A DNA stretch of 64,000 bases from Cyanidium caldarium (GCA_026184775.1 JANCYW010000013.1:231001-295000); one strand, 5' to 3'; counted from the stretch's first letter, positions 45,634 to 55,378 are shown. Notes: a model not told the origin generated them from the letters alone. Numbers and translations are program-made.

Positions 45634-45885
45634 AAAGTGGAGGAATGGAGAGAATGGAGCCCGCGAGCGAGAGGGCACGGAGAGGGCACGGAGAGGGCGC
45701 GGCGACGGAGGCGATTCGGTCGCAAGGGTGTCCGGGGTGGCAGGTGGTTCGGGTAGCGACATGGACTGGCCGACTGGGGTAACGGTCCATTGGCCTGCAC
45801 ACAAGAACCATTTTGTGTAGCTTTCACGCCCTCCTACGCTGGAGCTCGACGAATCGGGAGATATCGGCTCTGTTCTGGGTGATTC

Positions 45886-47838
45886 ATGCTCTTGCGAGCG
45901 GTCTCCCGACGGCTGCCGCGGCAGCGGTGGGCACGCCGAGCGGCGGCCGTCCTGGCGACGACGACCGCGGTGGTTGGATGCACGCATCAGGTGCTGGCGG
46001 ATGCGGCGACGCCAACGTGGCGACAAGCGCCAGCCACTGAAGAGCACGAGCAGGAGTCGCTGTCGAGCTGGACGGTGCACACCGACTACGCCTCGCAGGT
46101 GGCCGCGGCGCAGCGGTTCCTGCGCTGTGTGACCACGGCCGCCTCTATCGTGGCCGACTACAAACTGACGCTGGCGCGGCTGCCGCTGATGCGGGTGTGG
46201 GAGGGCGAGGAGGCGGCTGCGCGGCCGGTGGACGCGTCGGCGGTGCACCGACGGTCGGCCGCGAAGCTGTATCGACTGTGTGAGCGCAACGGCGGCATCT
46301 ACATCAAACTGGGACAGCATCTGGCCCAGCTGGATTATCTGCTGCCCGACGAATACTGCGAGGCGATGCGGCCGCTGCTGAATGCCTGCCCGACGCAGCC
46401 GCTGTCGGAGGTGGAGGCCACGCTGCGCGAGGATCTCGGCATCACCAGCCTGACGGAGGCGTTCGCGGAGTTTGAACCGCAGCCGATCGCCTCCGCCAGC
46501 CTCGCGCAGGTGCATCGGGCGCGGTTACGGCCCGATAGAATACACGAGGCGAACGCCAGCGATGATGGTGCGTCGGCATTCCCTCTAGTGGTGGCAGTCA
46601 AGGTGCAGCATCGCGGCCTGGCGGAGGCGTGCCAGGGCGACATCGCCACCGTGCAGTTTCTGGTGACCGCCGCCCAACGACTCTTCCCGGGCTCGTTCGA
46701 TTACCAGTGGTTGGTGGACGAGATTCGCGACAACCTGCCGCGCGAGCTGGACTTTCAGCTGGAGCGGTGCAACGGTGAGCGCTGTGCACACCAGCTGCAC
46801 ACCGTGCGCGATGCCGACGGGCGGGAGCGAGCGCGACCCCGCCCGGACGTGCGGGTACCGCAGTTCCTGCCGCAGCTGTCGTCGCACCGCGTGCTGACCA
46901 TGTCGTACGAGCACGGTGTGCCGGTGCACGACGTGAACGGCATTCAGCGGCTGGGATTGCGGCTGCGGGATGTGGCCGCGGTGGTGAACGATGTGTTTAC
47001 CGACCAGATATTCATACACGGTTTCGTGCACAGCGACCCGCATGCAGGCAATATTCTGGTGCGGCCGCGCGATGACGACGCCTCCCGACCGCTCATCGTG
47101 TTGTTGGATCACGGCCTGTATCGCGAGCTGGACGACACCTTTCGCCTGCGGTATGCCGCGCTGTGGCAGGGTATTGTCGGTGGGGATAGCCGCGGCATTC
47201 GGACGCAGGCGTTGGCGATGGGCGTGCCCGAGGCGGATGTGGAGCTGTTCACCTCGATGCTGACCACGCGTTCGTGGCGCGAAGTGGTGCGCGACGACGA
47301 CGACGACGACGACGACGATGCGACGCGCTGGCAGCGGTTGCAGTACGTCGGCGTGCACAGCGAGGCCGACAAACAGCGGGTGCAGGCGTTTGCCCGCGAG
47401 CGGGCGCCGGACATTGGGCGCGTGCTCAGTCGGGTGCCGCGGCCGCTGTTGTTGTTATTGAAGACCAACGACTGTTTGCGGGCGGTGGATCGGCGGCTCG
47501 GCTCGCCGGTGAGTATGGTGGAGATGATCGCCCGCAAGGCCAATGTCGCGTTGATGCAGGCGGCCGCAGCGGGAGAGGCGGTGCTGGCGGAAAGTGCGAA
47601 CAACCACGTCGAAGGGATGTCGGGGAAGCGGCGGCCGTTATCGGTTCTCTGGCAGTGGCGCGCGTTGTGGTCGCGTCTGCGTCTGGAGGTGCGCCTGCTG
47701 GCGTTTCGATTGTTGGTCTGGTGGCATCAGGTGCGGGCGACCGTCGAAGGACAGTGGCGCGAGTGGTGTCCGCGAAAATATCGGCAACGGGGACGACGTG
47801 CGACGAAGGCTCCTCCTGGCGGGCACGACGTGGGGTGA
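45886..47838 (+). CDS. ABC1/ADCK1-type atypical kinase
   Basis: A 650-residue UbiB/ABC1 family protein, probably mitochondrial: the N-terminus (MLLRAVSRRLPRQRWARRAA) is Arg-rich and followed by a hydrophobic stretch. Family motifs are the KxGQ loop (IYIKLGQHLAQ, about 136-146), an Ala-rich loop with ASASLAQVHRA, VAVKVQH lysine, HSDPHAGNIL catalytic loop and DHGLYREL in place of DFG. DHGLY is typical of ADCK1/Mcp2, which act in lipid homeostasis, rather than COQ8. A nine-aspartate run at about 467-475 is an insertion. The C-terminal hydrophobic, Trp-rich segment may touch a membrane. The stop is 6 bases from that of the converging TauE gene. Confidence 0.9.
   Translation: MLLRAVSRRLPRQRWARRAAAVLATTTAVVGCTHQVLADAATPTWRQAPATEEHEQESLSSWTVHTDYASQVAAAQRFLRCVTTAASIVADYKLTLARLPLMRVWEGEEAAARPVDASAVHRRSAAKLYRLCERNGGIYIKLGQHLAQLDYLLPDEYCEAMRPLLNACPTQPLSEVEATLREDLGITSLTEAFAEFEPQPIASASLAQVHRARLRPDRIHEANASDDGASAFPLVVAVKVQHRGLAEACQGDIATVQFLVTAAQRLFPGSFDYQWLVDEIRDNLPRELDFQLERCNGERCAHQLHTVRDADGRERARPRPDVRVPQFLPQLSSHRVLTMSYEHGVPVHDVNGIQRLGLRLRDVAAVVNDVFTDQIFIHGFVHSDPHAGNILVRPRDDDASRPLIVLLDHGLYRELDDTFRLRYAALWQGIVGGDSRGIRTQALAMGVPEADVELFTSMLTTRSWREVVRDDDDDDDDDATRWQRLQYVGVHSEADKQRVQAFARERAPDIGRVLSRVPRPLLLLLKTNDCLRAVDRRLGSPVSMVEMIARKANVALMQAAAAGEAVLAESANNHVEGMSGKRRPLSVLWQWRALWSRLRLEVRLLAFRLLVWWHQVRATVEGQWREWCPRKYRQRGRRATKAPPGGHDVG
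47283..47318. repeat. GAC/GAT triplet run encoding poly-Asp
   Basis: A run of GAC/GAT codons inside the ADCK1-type gene encoding nine aspartates. Confidence 0.8.
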
Positions 47839-47844
47839 TGCATC

Positions 47845-48972
47845 TCATCCCACGGTGGGCGCCCTCCACATGCGCGTGCCCAACACCACGAACACCGCAG
47901 CGAATCCGATGCGCAACAACGTCTCATCGGTATGCAGTGCGACGCGACTGCCGATGGTGGCGCCGAGCAGCGTGCCGGCCAACACGCTCGGCAACATTCG
48001 CAAGTTGACCAGACCGCGACGCGCGTAGGTGGTGCCGGCAACCGCCGACGGCAACAACATCGCCAGCATCGAAGTGCCGATGACGGTATGCATGCCTGTT
48101 GGCGCCGGCGACGGTTCGTCGGGCGCTTCTCGCTCGTGCATCGCTTGTCGGGTGGCGTAGAACACCGCCAGCGTCGGGGTGAACAAGGTGCCGCCGGTGA
48201 CGCCCAGCAGACCGGAGAGCAGACCCACCAGGCCGCCGGTGGAGATGAGCGAGGCGCTCAGCGGTGCATTGGCGGGCTGTGATGGTGACGGCGACTCGGC
48301 GGCGGCCGCGGCGATGGCAGACGTATCCTCGTCCCCACGCCCTGCCGACGACGGATGACCGTCAGCGTTCGCTGGGGCGGCCGCCGAGGCCGCCCACAAA
48401 CTGCGCAACGGCAGAATCGGCGATACGGCGATGAGAAACAACCCGAACCCTTTGCGCAGGGTGCCTGCGTGTAATCGCTGACTCAGCGCCACGCCCGCCG
48501 GCGCCAGTAGCGAGCTGGCCACCGACAGCTGCAGCGCGGCTGACACGTCCACCTGCCGCGCCTGATAGTAGTGGTAGGCGCCAGCCACCGAAGTGCCACA
48601 CGCAGCCAACAGCGCCGTGCCCTGCGCCACTCGTTGATGCATCTGCGCGAAGCGCATCAGTCCGGGTATGATAAACACCGCCCCGCCCACGCCCGCACAC
48701 GCCCCACCGAATCCGGCCGCCAGGCCCACCGGCAGACCGGGCAGGATGTGTTTGTACCAGGCGGACGCTGGAGGTGATCGCTCAGCGTGCATCCATCGCT
48801 GCGGACGGTAAGCAGGGTGCCCGTCGATATTTGGTCGTCCACCGGAGCGTAGAAGGCAGTGCGTCGGCTGCACCGACGGCGGAATGCGCTTCCCGAGTCC
48901 GACCCGACGCTGCGCCACGCCTCCCCAGCACCGCCCTCTTATCAGCGTCCGACAAGCTCTCCACACCGTCAT
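47845..48972 (-). CDS. TauE/SafE-family anion exporter
   Basis: A 375-residue membrane protein with two halves of the TauE/SafE fold. The first half (LPVGLAAGFGGACAGVGGAV) and second half (GGLVGLLSGLLGVTGGTLFT) carry the glycine-rich repeated helices, separated by a Ser/Ala-rich linker at about 215-240. Family members export sulfite or other organic sulfonates or anions. The first 60 residues are Arg-rich with almost no acid and could be an organelle-targeting peptide, or the real start may be the ATG at 48792. The long start shares the CATG at 48970-48973 with the divergent MFS gene. Substrate is unknown. Confidence 0.82.
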   Translation of the reverse strand: MTVWRACRTLIRGRCWGGVAQRRVGLGKRIPPSVQPTHCLLRSGGRPNIDGHPAYRPQRWMHAERSPPASAWYKHILPGLPVGLAAGFGGACAGVGGAVFIIPGLMRFAQMHQRVAQGTALLAACGTSVAGAYHYYQARQVDVSAALQLSVASSLLAPAGVALSQRLHAGTLRKGFGLFLIAVSPILPLRSLWAASAAAPANADGHPSSAGRGDEDTSAIAAAAAESPSPSQPANAPLSASLISTGGLVGLLSGLLGVTGGTLFTPTLAVFYATRQAMHEREAPDEPSPAPTGMHTVIGTSMLAMLLPSAVAGTTYARRGLVNLRMLPSVLAGTLLGATIGSRVALHTDETLLRIGFAAVFVVLGTRMWRAPTVG

Positions 48973-50998
48973 GTCGTCCCCCGAAAGTCAGCCCGTCGAA
49001 CACACACCCAGTTCAGGTCATGAGCTGCCGGTGTGCGCGGCGAACACCGAGTCGGACACCCACGCCCTGAACCGGCTCTACCGAATTTCGCCTCCGCGCG
49101 CGACGCGAGCGACGCGCTGTGGGCGGGTGGCGGAGGCGTGGGTGCTCGGGGGCGGAAGCGTCTCCAAAGGGTTGATGACCGCGACCCAGTCCTCGGAGGC
49201 GGCCGATGCGTCCGGAAAGGGCGCACGGGGTGTCGACGTGAATGGACACGGTCCGAAAAGGGAGAATGGCAGTCGAGAGGGCTCGTTTTCGTGGTCGGAG
49301 TCGGCCGATGCGTCCGGAAAGGGCGCACGGGGTGTCGACGTGAATGGACACGGTCCGAAAAGGGAGAATGGCAGTCGAGAGGGCTCGTTTTCGTGGTCGG
49401 AGTCGGGAGAGCCGCGGTCCGACTCGATAGGCTCGCAGACCGCGGCGAGGGGGTATCGGAAGGTGTCGTCGACGGAGCACGACGCCCCGACGGTCGCTGC
49501 AGCGTCGGGAGGGTGGTGGACGCGGGTGTCACCGTGGACCATCGGGTTGTTGTTCGCATTGGTGGCTTCGGACGCGTGCACGCTGATGGTGATCGGGCCG
49601 TTCCTCCCGGCGTTTGTGCAACAGCGGCTGGGCGTGCAGCCGTCGGCGGTGGGGCTGAGTGTGGGCCTGATCACCGGGGCGTACAATTTGGGCAACGGTC
49701 TGTTTGCGCCGCATTTCGGCAACTTGAGCGACAAGCACGGACGGCGGCCGTTTCTGTTGCTGGGCGTGATGGCTTCGGCGGTGTTCACGCTGTTGTTCCC
49801 GTTCCAGCGGCGGGTGTGGAGCGCGTCGGCGTGTCGGCTGTTGACGGGATCGCTGAACAGTGGCAGTGCGCTGACCAAGGCGTATCTGGCGGATATGACG
49901 ACGCGCGAGCGCGGTGCGTTGCCCGCCGACCGCGCGCTGCTGTTCGCCTATCTGGGTGCGGTGTGGGCGTTGGCGCGCAGTTTGGGCTCGGCGGCGAGCG
50001 GCCTCTTCACCGGGTTGTCCATCCGATGGCTGGCGGTGGACGGCGCCGCCAATCCGTATTTGGCGCCATGCATTCTGATGGTGCTGTATCTGTCGGCGGT
50101 GTTGGCGGTGGCCACGCGCTTCCTGCCCGAGTCGCGCACGCCGAGCGCCGCGAGGGGCGGCGGCGGCCGCGCCGATGTCGCCTCGCTGGGGTTTGTGGCG
50201 CGGTCGCGATGGGTGTTTCAAGCGGGCGGCACGACCATGCAACGACTGCTGGTGTGCAACAGCGTGCACCAGTTTTGCAACGGCGGACTGCTGATCGCGC
50301 TGGTGCTGTTCACGGCGTTGGAGCGGGCGCGCGGCGGCATGGGTCTGGGCCCGAACGCCGTCGGGGTGGTGTTTACGCACTTTGGGGTGGTCGGTCTGCT
50401 GTTTCAGGCGTTGGCCTGTGGCACGCTGCTGCGGCGACTGGGCCTGCGGCGCATGTACATGCTGGGCGTGAGTCTGCTGGCCGTCGGCTGTTTCATCATG
50501 CCGCTGGCGGCGCCGATGAGTCGACTGGCGGAGGGATGGGACGCGGGCACGATTGCGACCACCGCGTCGGCTTCGGCGGCCAGCGCGGCCATCCATGAGC
50601 GTCTGCAGGAGATGGTGAGCTGGGCGTCGTTGGCGCTGGTTTGGGTACCGCTGACGGTGATGCTGTTGCCCATCGCCTGCGGTTTCATGGCCGGCCTGCC
50701 CATTCTATTCTCGCTCATCTCCAACGCTTCGCCGCTGGAAGTGCAGGGACTGGCACAGGGGCTGGCGCAATCGTCGGGCGGCGTGTTCCGCACGTTCGGA
50801 CCGCTGGTGACCGGCGTGGTGTTCGGCATGAGCGTCGCCCACGCGCACATCTGGATCACGTTTGCGATGCTGGCAGTGCTGTACGGTGTGTGCGCGCTGC
50901 TGGTGGTCGGTCTGCGCGAAGAGGCAGAGAAGAGCTATGAAGAGCAACATGAAGGCGCGGGGCCAGAGCGAGCGAGCGTCTCCCGGCTGGTGATGTGA
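48971..50998 (+). CDS. ZIFL-like MFS transporter
   Basis: A 675-residue transporter. The first ~190 residues are hydrophilic and include two perfect copies of a 34-residue unit (ADASGKGARGVDVNGHGPKR...). The MFS domain then shows about 12 membrane segments: GLLFALVASDACTLMVIGPF, motif A GNLSDKHGRRPFLLLG, and LTGSLNSGSALTKAYLADM. These motifs resemble zinc-induced-facilitator-like carriers and tetracycline-type drug exporters. The C-terminus ends in an acidic/basic tail. An in-frame ATG at 48884 would extend it by 29 residues; an ATG at about 49172 would drop part of the N-terminus. Confidence 0.82.
   Translation: MSSPESQPVEHTPSSGHELPVCAANTESDTHALNRLYRISPPRATRATRCGRVAEAWVLGGGSVSKGLMTATQSSEAADASGKGARGVDVNGHGPKRENGSREGSFSWSESADASGKGARGVDVNGHGPKRENGSREGSFSWSESGEPRSDSIGSQTAARGYRKVSSTEHDAPTVAAASGGWWTRVSPWTIGLLFALVASDACTLMVIGPFLPAFVQQRLGVQPSAVGLSVGLITGAYNLGNGLFAPHFGNLSDKHGRRPFLLLGVMASAVFTLLFPFQRRVWSASACRLLTGSLNSGSALTKAYLADMTTRERGALPADRALLFAYLGAVWALARSLGSAASGLFTGLSIRWLAVDGAANPYLAPCILMVLYLSAVLAVATRFLPESRTPSAARGGGGRADVASLGFVARSRWVFQAGGTTMQRLLVCNSVHQFCNGGLLIALVLFTALERARGGMGLGPNAVGVVFTHFGVVGLLFQALACGTLLRRLGLRRMYMLGVSLLAVGCFIMPLAAPMSRLAEGWDAGTIATTASASAASAAIHERLQEMVSWASLALVWVPLTVMLLPIACGFMAGLPILFSLISNASPLEVQGLAQGLAQSSGGVFRTFGPLVTGVVFGMSVAHAHIWITFAMLAVLYGVCALLVVGLREEAEKSYEEQHEGAGPERASVSRLVM
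49202..49405. repeat. Perfect 102-bp tandem duplication in the ZIFL-like gene
   Basis: Positions 49202-49303 and 49304-49405 are identical as far as I can read. The period is 34 codons, so the frame is kept. Confidence 0.95.
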
Positions 50999-51311
50999 GG
51001 GGAGCGGAGCCGGGAGTGTCGAACGTGGTCGGAATCCTTGTTTATTGTCGTGAGAGCACGGAGGCGCGCACCGATAAACCTGTGTGCCCAATGCATAGAA
51101 GGGACGGCCAACAGAGGCGACTCTATCCCCGACGACGTGCCCCTTCGGTGCTTGCGCCTTGTCACCTCCGCCGCTCCGTGCTGGAGCGCGTGTAGGCGAC
51201 GCTGGCGGCGATGTCGAGCGTCGCGGCGGCCGCGCGATCGGCCGGTCAGTGTCGGGCGGTGCGTCTCGTCGGCTGAACGGCGCTCGCCCGGGATTGTACA
51301 CGTCGTCGGAT
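50999..51311. other. Intergenic region before Trm1
   Basis: About 313 bases between two co-oriented genes. It should hold the 3' UTR of the MFS gene and the Trm1 promoter. No gene or repeat is seen. Confidence 0.4.
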
Positions 51312-52694
51312 ATGGTTGACACCCCGAACAATCCATACGGAGTGCACGACTGGCACGGACGCCATGCCCACCGCGTCATGCTGCCTCTTCTGCCTCCAGT
51401 ACGGTGGAATGGGGACGTGAAACGTCTCTTCTCGGTGCAACGGGCGGCGGCGGCGGCGGCGGCGTTCGTGCCCGAGTGGTGCGCCGAGGGGCTGGCGCGG
51501 TTTCTGCTGCCGCAAGGGGCCGGCTTTTATCGGTCCGAGTCGCGTCCGGTGCGGGACATGGGTGTGATGGCGGCGTTGGTGCATGCGGAGCGGCGGCGGC
51601 GGCAGTTGTGCGTGTGCGACGCGCTGGCGGGCCCGACGGCGGTGCGGGCGCTGCGATACCGCCTGGAGGGGCAGTGTCGGCGGGTGTTGGCGAACGACGC
51701 CCTGAGCGGGGAGGGTGCGTCGTTGCTAGAGCGTAATGCGGCTGGCGCGCCGGGTATTGAGGTGCGGCACGAGAATCTGGAGGTGTTGCTGCGGGATGAG
51801 GGTCTGTGGCGACAGTTCGATATGGTCGACCTGGACGCGTTCGGCACGTGTGTAGAGTGGCTGCGCGGCGGGGTGATGCGGCTGTTGGACACCGACCGCG
51901 GCGAATCGCTGCTGTATGCGTGTTCTACGGCGGGCGTGACTGCTGCCGGCCGGAATCCGGCGGGGGCGGCGCGGGCGTACGGCGTGCCGGTGTCGTGGAA
52001 CCCGGCGGTGCGCGAGCAGGGACTGCGGCTGCTGGTGACGGCCATGCAGCGGGAGGCGCACGCGATGGGACTGTCGTTGCGGCCGCTGTTCTCGCATTTC
52101 CACTGCCCTGGCGGCACGTTTCGGGTGATGGCGGCGGTGTCTCGGGCAGACCGGCGACGGCGCGCCGTGGAACCGCAGCGCTCCTGGCGCCACGTGGTGT
52201 ACTGCACCGCGTGCGGTTACACCGGCGGTTATCCCGCCGGCGACAACGCCCGAGGCGATGTCGTCGCCGAGGTGCACGCCTGTCCCGACTGCGGCAACGA
52301 TGAGAGCAGTTCGCTGAAATGCAGCGGCCCGATGTATCTGGGGCCGCTGCACGATGCCGCCTTTCTGCGCGGCATGGAGCGCGTCACCAACGAGGCACCG
52401 CGCAAACACTTTGACACGAGCACCTTGCGCGCGCTGTATGACATGCGCGTCGAGGCCGAGTACGACGGCGCGCCGTTCTACTACGCGGTGGGCGACCTGG
52501 GGCGCCGCGCCAACTGCCCGCCGCCAGCACCGCGTCGCCTGGTGCAGTGGCTGCGCCGCCGCAACCGCGCCGAGGGCACCGGCCAGTCGTGGCGCTCGTC
52601 GCCGTGTTCGGTGGATCCGGCCGCGGTGCGCACCCTGGCGCCCATGCCCGTGCTGCTCGAGGGCGTCAAAGAGGTGAGTCGGGGGAGGGCCTAG
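51312..52694 (+). CDS. TRM1: tRNA (guanine-26-N2) dimethyltransferase Trm1
   Basis: A 460-residue S-adenosylmethionine-dependent enzyme that makes m2,2-guanosine at position 26 of tRNA. FYRSESRPVRDMGV matches the Trm1 entry motif, CVCDALAGPTAVRALRY the SAM-binding loop, and DMVDLDAFGTCVEW the catalytic motif, where DAFGTC replaces the common DPFGSP. SHFHCPGGTFRVM and a zinc module (CTACG ... CPDCG) follow, then GPMYLGPLHDAAFLRGM typical of the C-terminal domain. The first ATG in frame is at 51312, which leaves a short leader with no obvious targeting signal. It is co-oriented with DPM1 183 bases downstream. Confidence 0.9.
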   Translation: MVDTPNNPYGVHDWHGRHAHRVMLPLLPPVRWNGDVKRLFSVQRAAAAAAAFVPEWCAEGLARFLLPQGAGFYRSESRPVRDMGVMAALVHAERRRRQLCVCDALAGPTAVRALRYRLEGQCRRVLANDALSGEGASLLERNAAGAPGIEVRHENLEVLLRDEGLWRQFDMVDLDAFGTCVEWLRGGVMRLLDTDRGESLLYACSTAGVTAAGRNPAGAARAYGVPVSWNPAVREQGLRLLVTAMQREAHAMGLSLRPLFSHFHCPGGTFRVMAAVSRADRRRRAVEPQRSWRHVVYCTACGYTGGYPAGDNARGDVVAEVHACPDCGNDESSSLKCSGPMYLGPLHDAAFLRGMERVTNEAPRKHFDTSTLRALYDMRVEAEYDGAPFYYAVGDLGRRANCPPPAPRRLVQWLRRRNRAEGTGQSWRSSPCSVDPAAVRTLAPMPVLLEGVKEVSRGRA

Positions 52695-52877
52695 GCAGGG
52701 GCGGTGCGGATGCCGTATCTTACGACGGTTGCAGGAGAGGGCGAGAGAGCGCCTGTATGGTGATATTCGCACCGCCATCCCTCGCGACGATAAAGGCGCG
52801 GCGTCCCCCGGGCGGGTCCTTCGAGAGGGTGCCTTCCGGCTCGGGCGTTTTGACGGAGCGCTCCTCACCTCCCCACC

Positions 52878-53615
52878 ATGTGCTTCTACTCGGTGATTCT
52901 GCCCACGTACAATGAGCGAGAGAATCTACCCTACGTGGTGGCGTTGTTGGATTGGGCGTTTGAGCAGGCGGGAGCGCGGGAGCGGTACGAGGTGGTGGTG
53001 GTGGACGACGGTTCGCCGGATGGGACGGCGGCGGTAGCGCGACGGCTGCAGTCGTTTCTGGGGGCGGAGCGGGTGGTGTTGGCGGAGCGACCAGGCAAGC
53101 TGGGACTGGGCACTGCGTACCGACACGGGCTGGAACGGGTGTCTGGTGCGTGTACGCACGTGGTGCTGATGGACGCCGATTTATCGCACCACCCGCTGGC
53201 GCTGCCGCGTATGATCGCCTGTGCGGAGGCGACCGCGGCGGATATCGTGACCGGCACGCGGTACGGTGGCGGTGACGGCGCTGGGGTGTGCGGGTGGAAC
53301 TGGCGCCGCAAGGCGGTATCCAGCGTGGCCAACGCCCTGGCGCAGACGCTGTTGGCGCCGGGCGCCAGCGACCTCACCGGCAGTTTCCGGCTGTATCGAC
53401 GGCCGGCGCTGCAGCAATTGTTGGCGGTGACGCACTCGCGCGGCTACGTCTTTCAGATGGAGGTGATGGTGCGGGCCACGCGGCAGTTTGGCTTTCGGGT
53501 GGCTGAGGTGCCCATCGTGTTCGTGGACCGCATGTTTTACGGCGAGAGCAAACTGGGGCGACAGGATATCGTGGAGTACCTGCTGGGATTGTGGCGTCTG
53601 TTCTGGACGGTGTAG
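52878..53615 (+). CDS. DPM1: Dolichol-phosphate mannosyltransferase catalytic subunit
   Basis: A 245-residue GT2 enzyme that makes dolichol-phosphate-mannose at the ER for N-glycans, GPI anchors and O-mannose. The GT2 fold begins at once: YSVILPTYNERENL, then VVVVDDGSPDGT with the nucleotide-binding aspartates, GLGTAYRHGL, MDADLSHHP with the metal-binding DAD, DIVTGTRY, DLTGSFRLYRR and QMEVMVRA. There is no C-terminal membrane domain, so this is the human-type DPM1 that needs partner subunits (DPM2/3), not the yeast type. The ATG at 52878 has a good context. It converges on the O-fucosyltransferase-like gene with 48 bases between. Confidence 0.95.
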   Translation: MCFYSVILPTYNERENLPYVVALLDWAFEQAGARERYEVVVVDDGSPDGTAAVARRLQSFLGAERVVLAERPGKLGLGTAYRHGLERVSGACTHVVLMDADLSHHPLALPRMIACAEATAADIVTGTRYGGGDGAGVCGWNWRRKAVSSVANALAQTLLAPGASDLTGSFRLYRRPALQQLLAVTHSRGYVFQMEVMVRATRQFGFRVAEVPIVFVDRMFYGESKLGRQDIVEYLLGLWRLFWTV

Positions 53616-53663
53616 AGGGGGGAGGGTGTTCGAGGGTAGTCGCAATGTGGGAGGAGTTTTCCT

Positions 53664-55226
53664 TCATGCCGCACTGTCATGAACACGCCCTTCCCCATCC
53701 CCCGCATTCTTACTCGCCTCCTCGTCTTCCTCCGCTAGCGTTCGTTGTAGTGCTTGCACGAAACGGGAAAAGGTGCTGGCCTCGGTGGGAAGGATGCGGC
53801 GGGCGCGCGAGCACAACGCCACATCCATCAGCAACGGTCCGAGGCGCAGCGGTGCGTCTTGGAGGGCGCGTGGCAGGGCATCGCCCACCAGCTGCTGGGA
53901 CCATTCCACCGGGGCATCGCCGCGTTGGGTGCCGATCATGGCGTTGCGCAGTGCCAGCGCCAACTCGCGCGGCAAGTCGGTGATGAGCAGGACGGGGGCG
54001 GTGTTGGTGGCCAGCACGTCGGACAGACCCAGTCGCTGCAGCACATCGGAGTCGTCGCCGTCGTCGCCGCCGCCGCCGTTCGAGAGGAGACGACGACGGA
54101 ACGGCCCGTCACCGCCGCGCACATGCACGCAGACAAAATCGAGAAGAGGCGTCGCTGCCGACGGCATCAGCCATTGGGCGAGCACTCGGTCGGCGGTATG
54201 ACGCGCCAGCTGACCGTATCGACCGCCGAGCCGCGGCCGGAAGAAATCGTAGCGACCGCCGTAAGGTGGTTGCGTATACGGCACCGTCCAGCCGCCGCTC
54301 GCGGGCACCAGCACGCCTGCGTAATGCACCGAATGAAATACGGAGCCGAGCGCCAGGACGTCGGCCGATCGGGCGTGCAGCGTCTCGCATACGCCCATCA
54401 CCGCCGGCAACGACATGCGCGGCGGCAACACCGCTGCCAGTGCCGTGCGCCAGGCGGTGGCGTACGCCTCGCGTGGTAGCAACCGCGGCGGCTGTTGTGC
54501 GTACGCCTCGGTGCAACGGAGCGTGTCGGCCGGCAAGTCGATCACCAACCGCGCCTGATGACACGAGTAGGGCCATTCGGTGTACGAACCGTTGTGACGA
54601 GCGTGTAGGGATACATACTCGGCGTATTCGATCATGCCTGCGGGATGACAACGCGCCCCAGCCCAGTTGCGTTGAGCGGGCGCTCGACGGTATTCCCGAA
54701 CACAATCGGCGGCGGCTTGCAGCGGCGCTCTTGTCGACGGGTGCTGCGCGACGGTAAACCGCTCCTCCAACACCAACACCTCTCCCAGCGAGACGTACGC
54801 GCCGGCGTCCAGCAGCTGGAGAATGACCCGGCGGTTCTGCTCGCGAAGCGCGTGCGCGGATGCCACCGGATCGAGCCGTTCACACGCCCCCAACTTGACC
54901 GCGAAATGCGGTAACACCGGCGGGAGCACCAGCGTGCGGTCCAGCGTCCGAGCCACGTCGTACGCGGTGAACAGTTGGATGATCTGATTGGCCAATCCGG
55001 AATGCGCCGCATACGTCAAATACCGCCGTGGAGGAGAGTGAGCGGAAGTTGAGGGCGGTGGCAGTGATGGGGCGACGCGGCGGATCGGTAGACGATATCC
55101 GCTGGCCACCCAGAACACCGCCAGAATCACACTCACCGACACCCAGAAGAGTAGCAGTCGTCGCTTGTGGACGTACATGGTTCGTCGTCGTACCCTCCGA
55201 AGGGGTAATGAAGAGGGCGTCGCCAT
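53664..55226 (-). CDS. O-fucosyltransferase-like type II membrane protein
   Basis: A 520-residue Golgi/ER-type enzyme candidate. A basic N-terminus is followed by one hydrophobic anchor at about residues 24-42 (LLLFWVSVSVILAVFWVA) and a Pro/Ser-rich stem. YLTYAAHSGLANQIIQLFTA followed by LDRTLVLPPVLPH matches the first motif of GDP-fucose protein O-fucosyltransferase families (PF10250), and FVCVHVRGGDG near 362-372 matches their H-x-R-x-GD donor-binding motif. RRILPTEASTFSRF near the end fits the third motif. Acceptor and sugar are not certain. The first ATG in frame is at 55226. Confidence 0.72.
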   Translation of the reverse strand: MATPSSLPLRRVRRRTMYVHKRRLLLFWVSVSVILAVFWVASGYRLPIRRVAPSLPPPSTSAHSPPRRYLTYAAHSGLANQIIQLFTAYDVARTLDRTLVLPPVLPHFAVKLGACERLDPVASAHALREQNRRVILQLLDAGAYVSLGEVLVLEERFTVAQHPSTRAPLQAAADCVREYRRAPAQRNWAGARCHPAGMIEYAEYVSLHARHNGSYTEWPYSCHQARLVIDLPADTLRCTEAYAQQPPRLLPREAYATAWRTALAAVLPPRMSLPAVMGVCETLHARSADVLALGSVFHSVHYAGVLVPASGGWTVPYTQPPYGGRYDFFRPRLGGRYGQLARHTADRVLAQWLMPSAATPLLDFVCVHVRGGDGPFRRRLLSNGGGGDDGDDSDVLQRLGLSDVLATNTAPVLLITDLPRELALALRNAMIGTQRGDAPVEWSQQLVGDALPRALQDAPLRLGPLLMDVALCSRARRILPTEASTFSRFVQALQRTLAEEDEEASKNAGDGEGRVHDSAA

Positions 55227-55349
55227 GGGGGCGGGTGCTCCATCCAAGTGGCAGCATAAACCCGGTTCCGTCGACCGGTGGTCGTCGATCGGCAGCGATC
55301 GCGCGAACCGTTACACGCACACGCCTCCCGGCAGCGATCGATCTCGATG

Positions 55350-55378
55350 TCGCGCGCACGCACGCACGCACGCACACC
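55350..55378. repeat. (GCAC)n microsatellite
   Basis: A short GCAC repeat between the O-fucosyltransferase-like gene and the ankyrin-RING gene, in a 229-base non-coding gap. Confidence 0.7.

Noticed and set aside
44992-46515. A 507-codon frame extending uL13m upstream
   Set aside because: The extra part is antisense to the ADCK1-type gene, and uL13 homology begins only near 45620.
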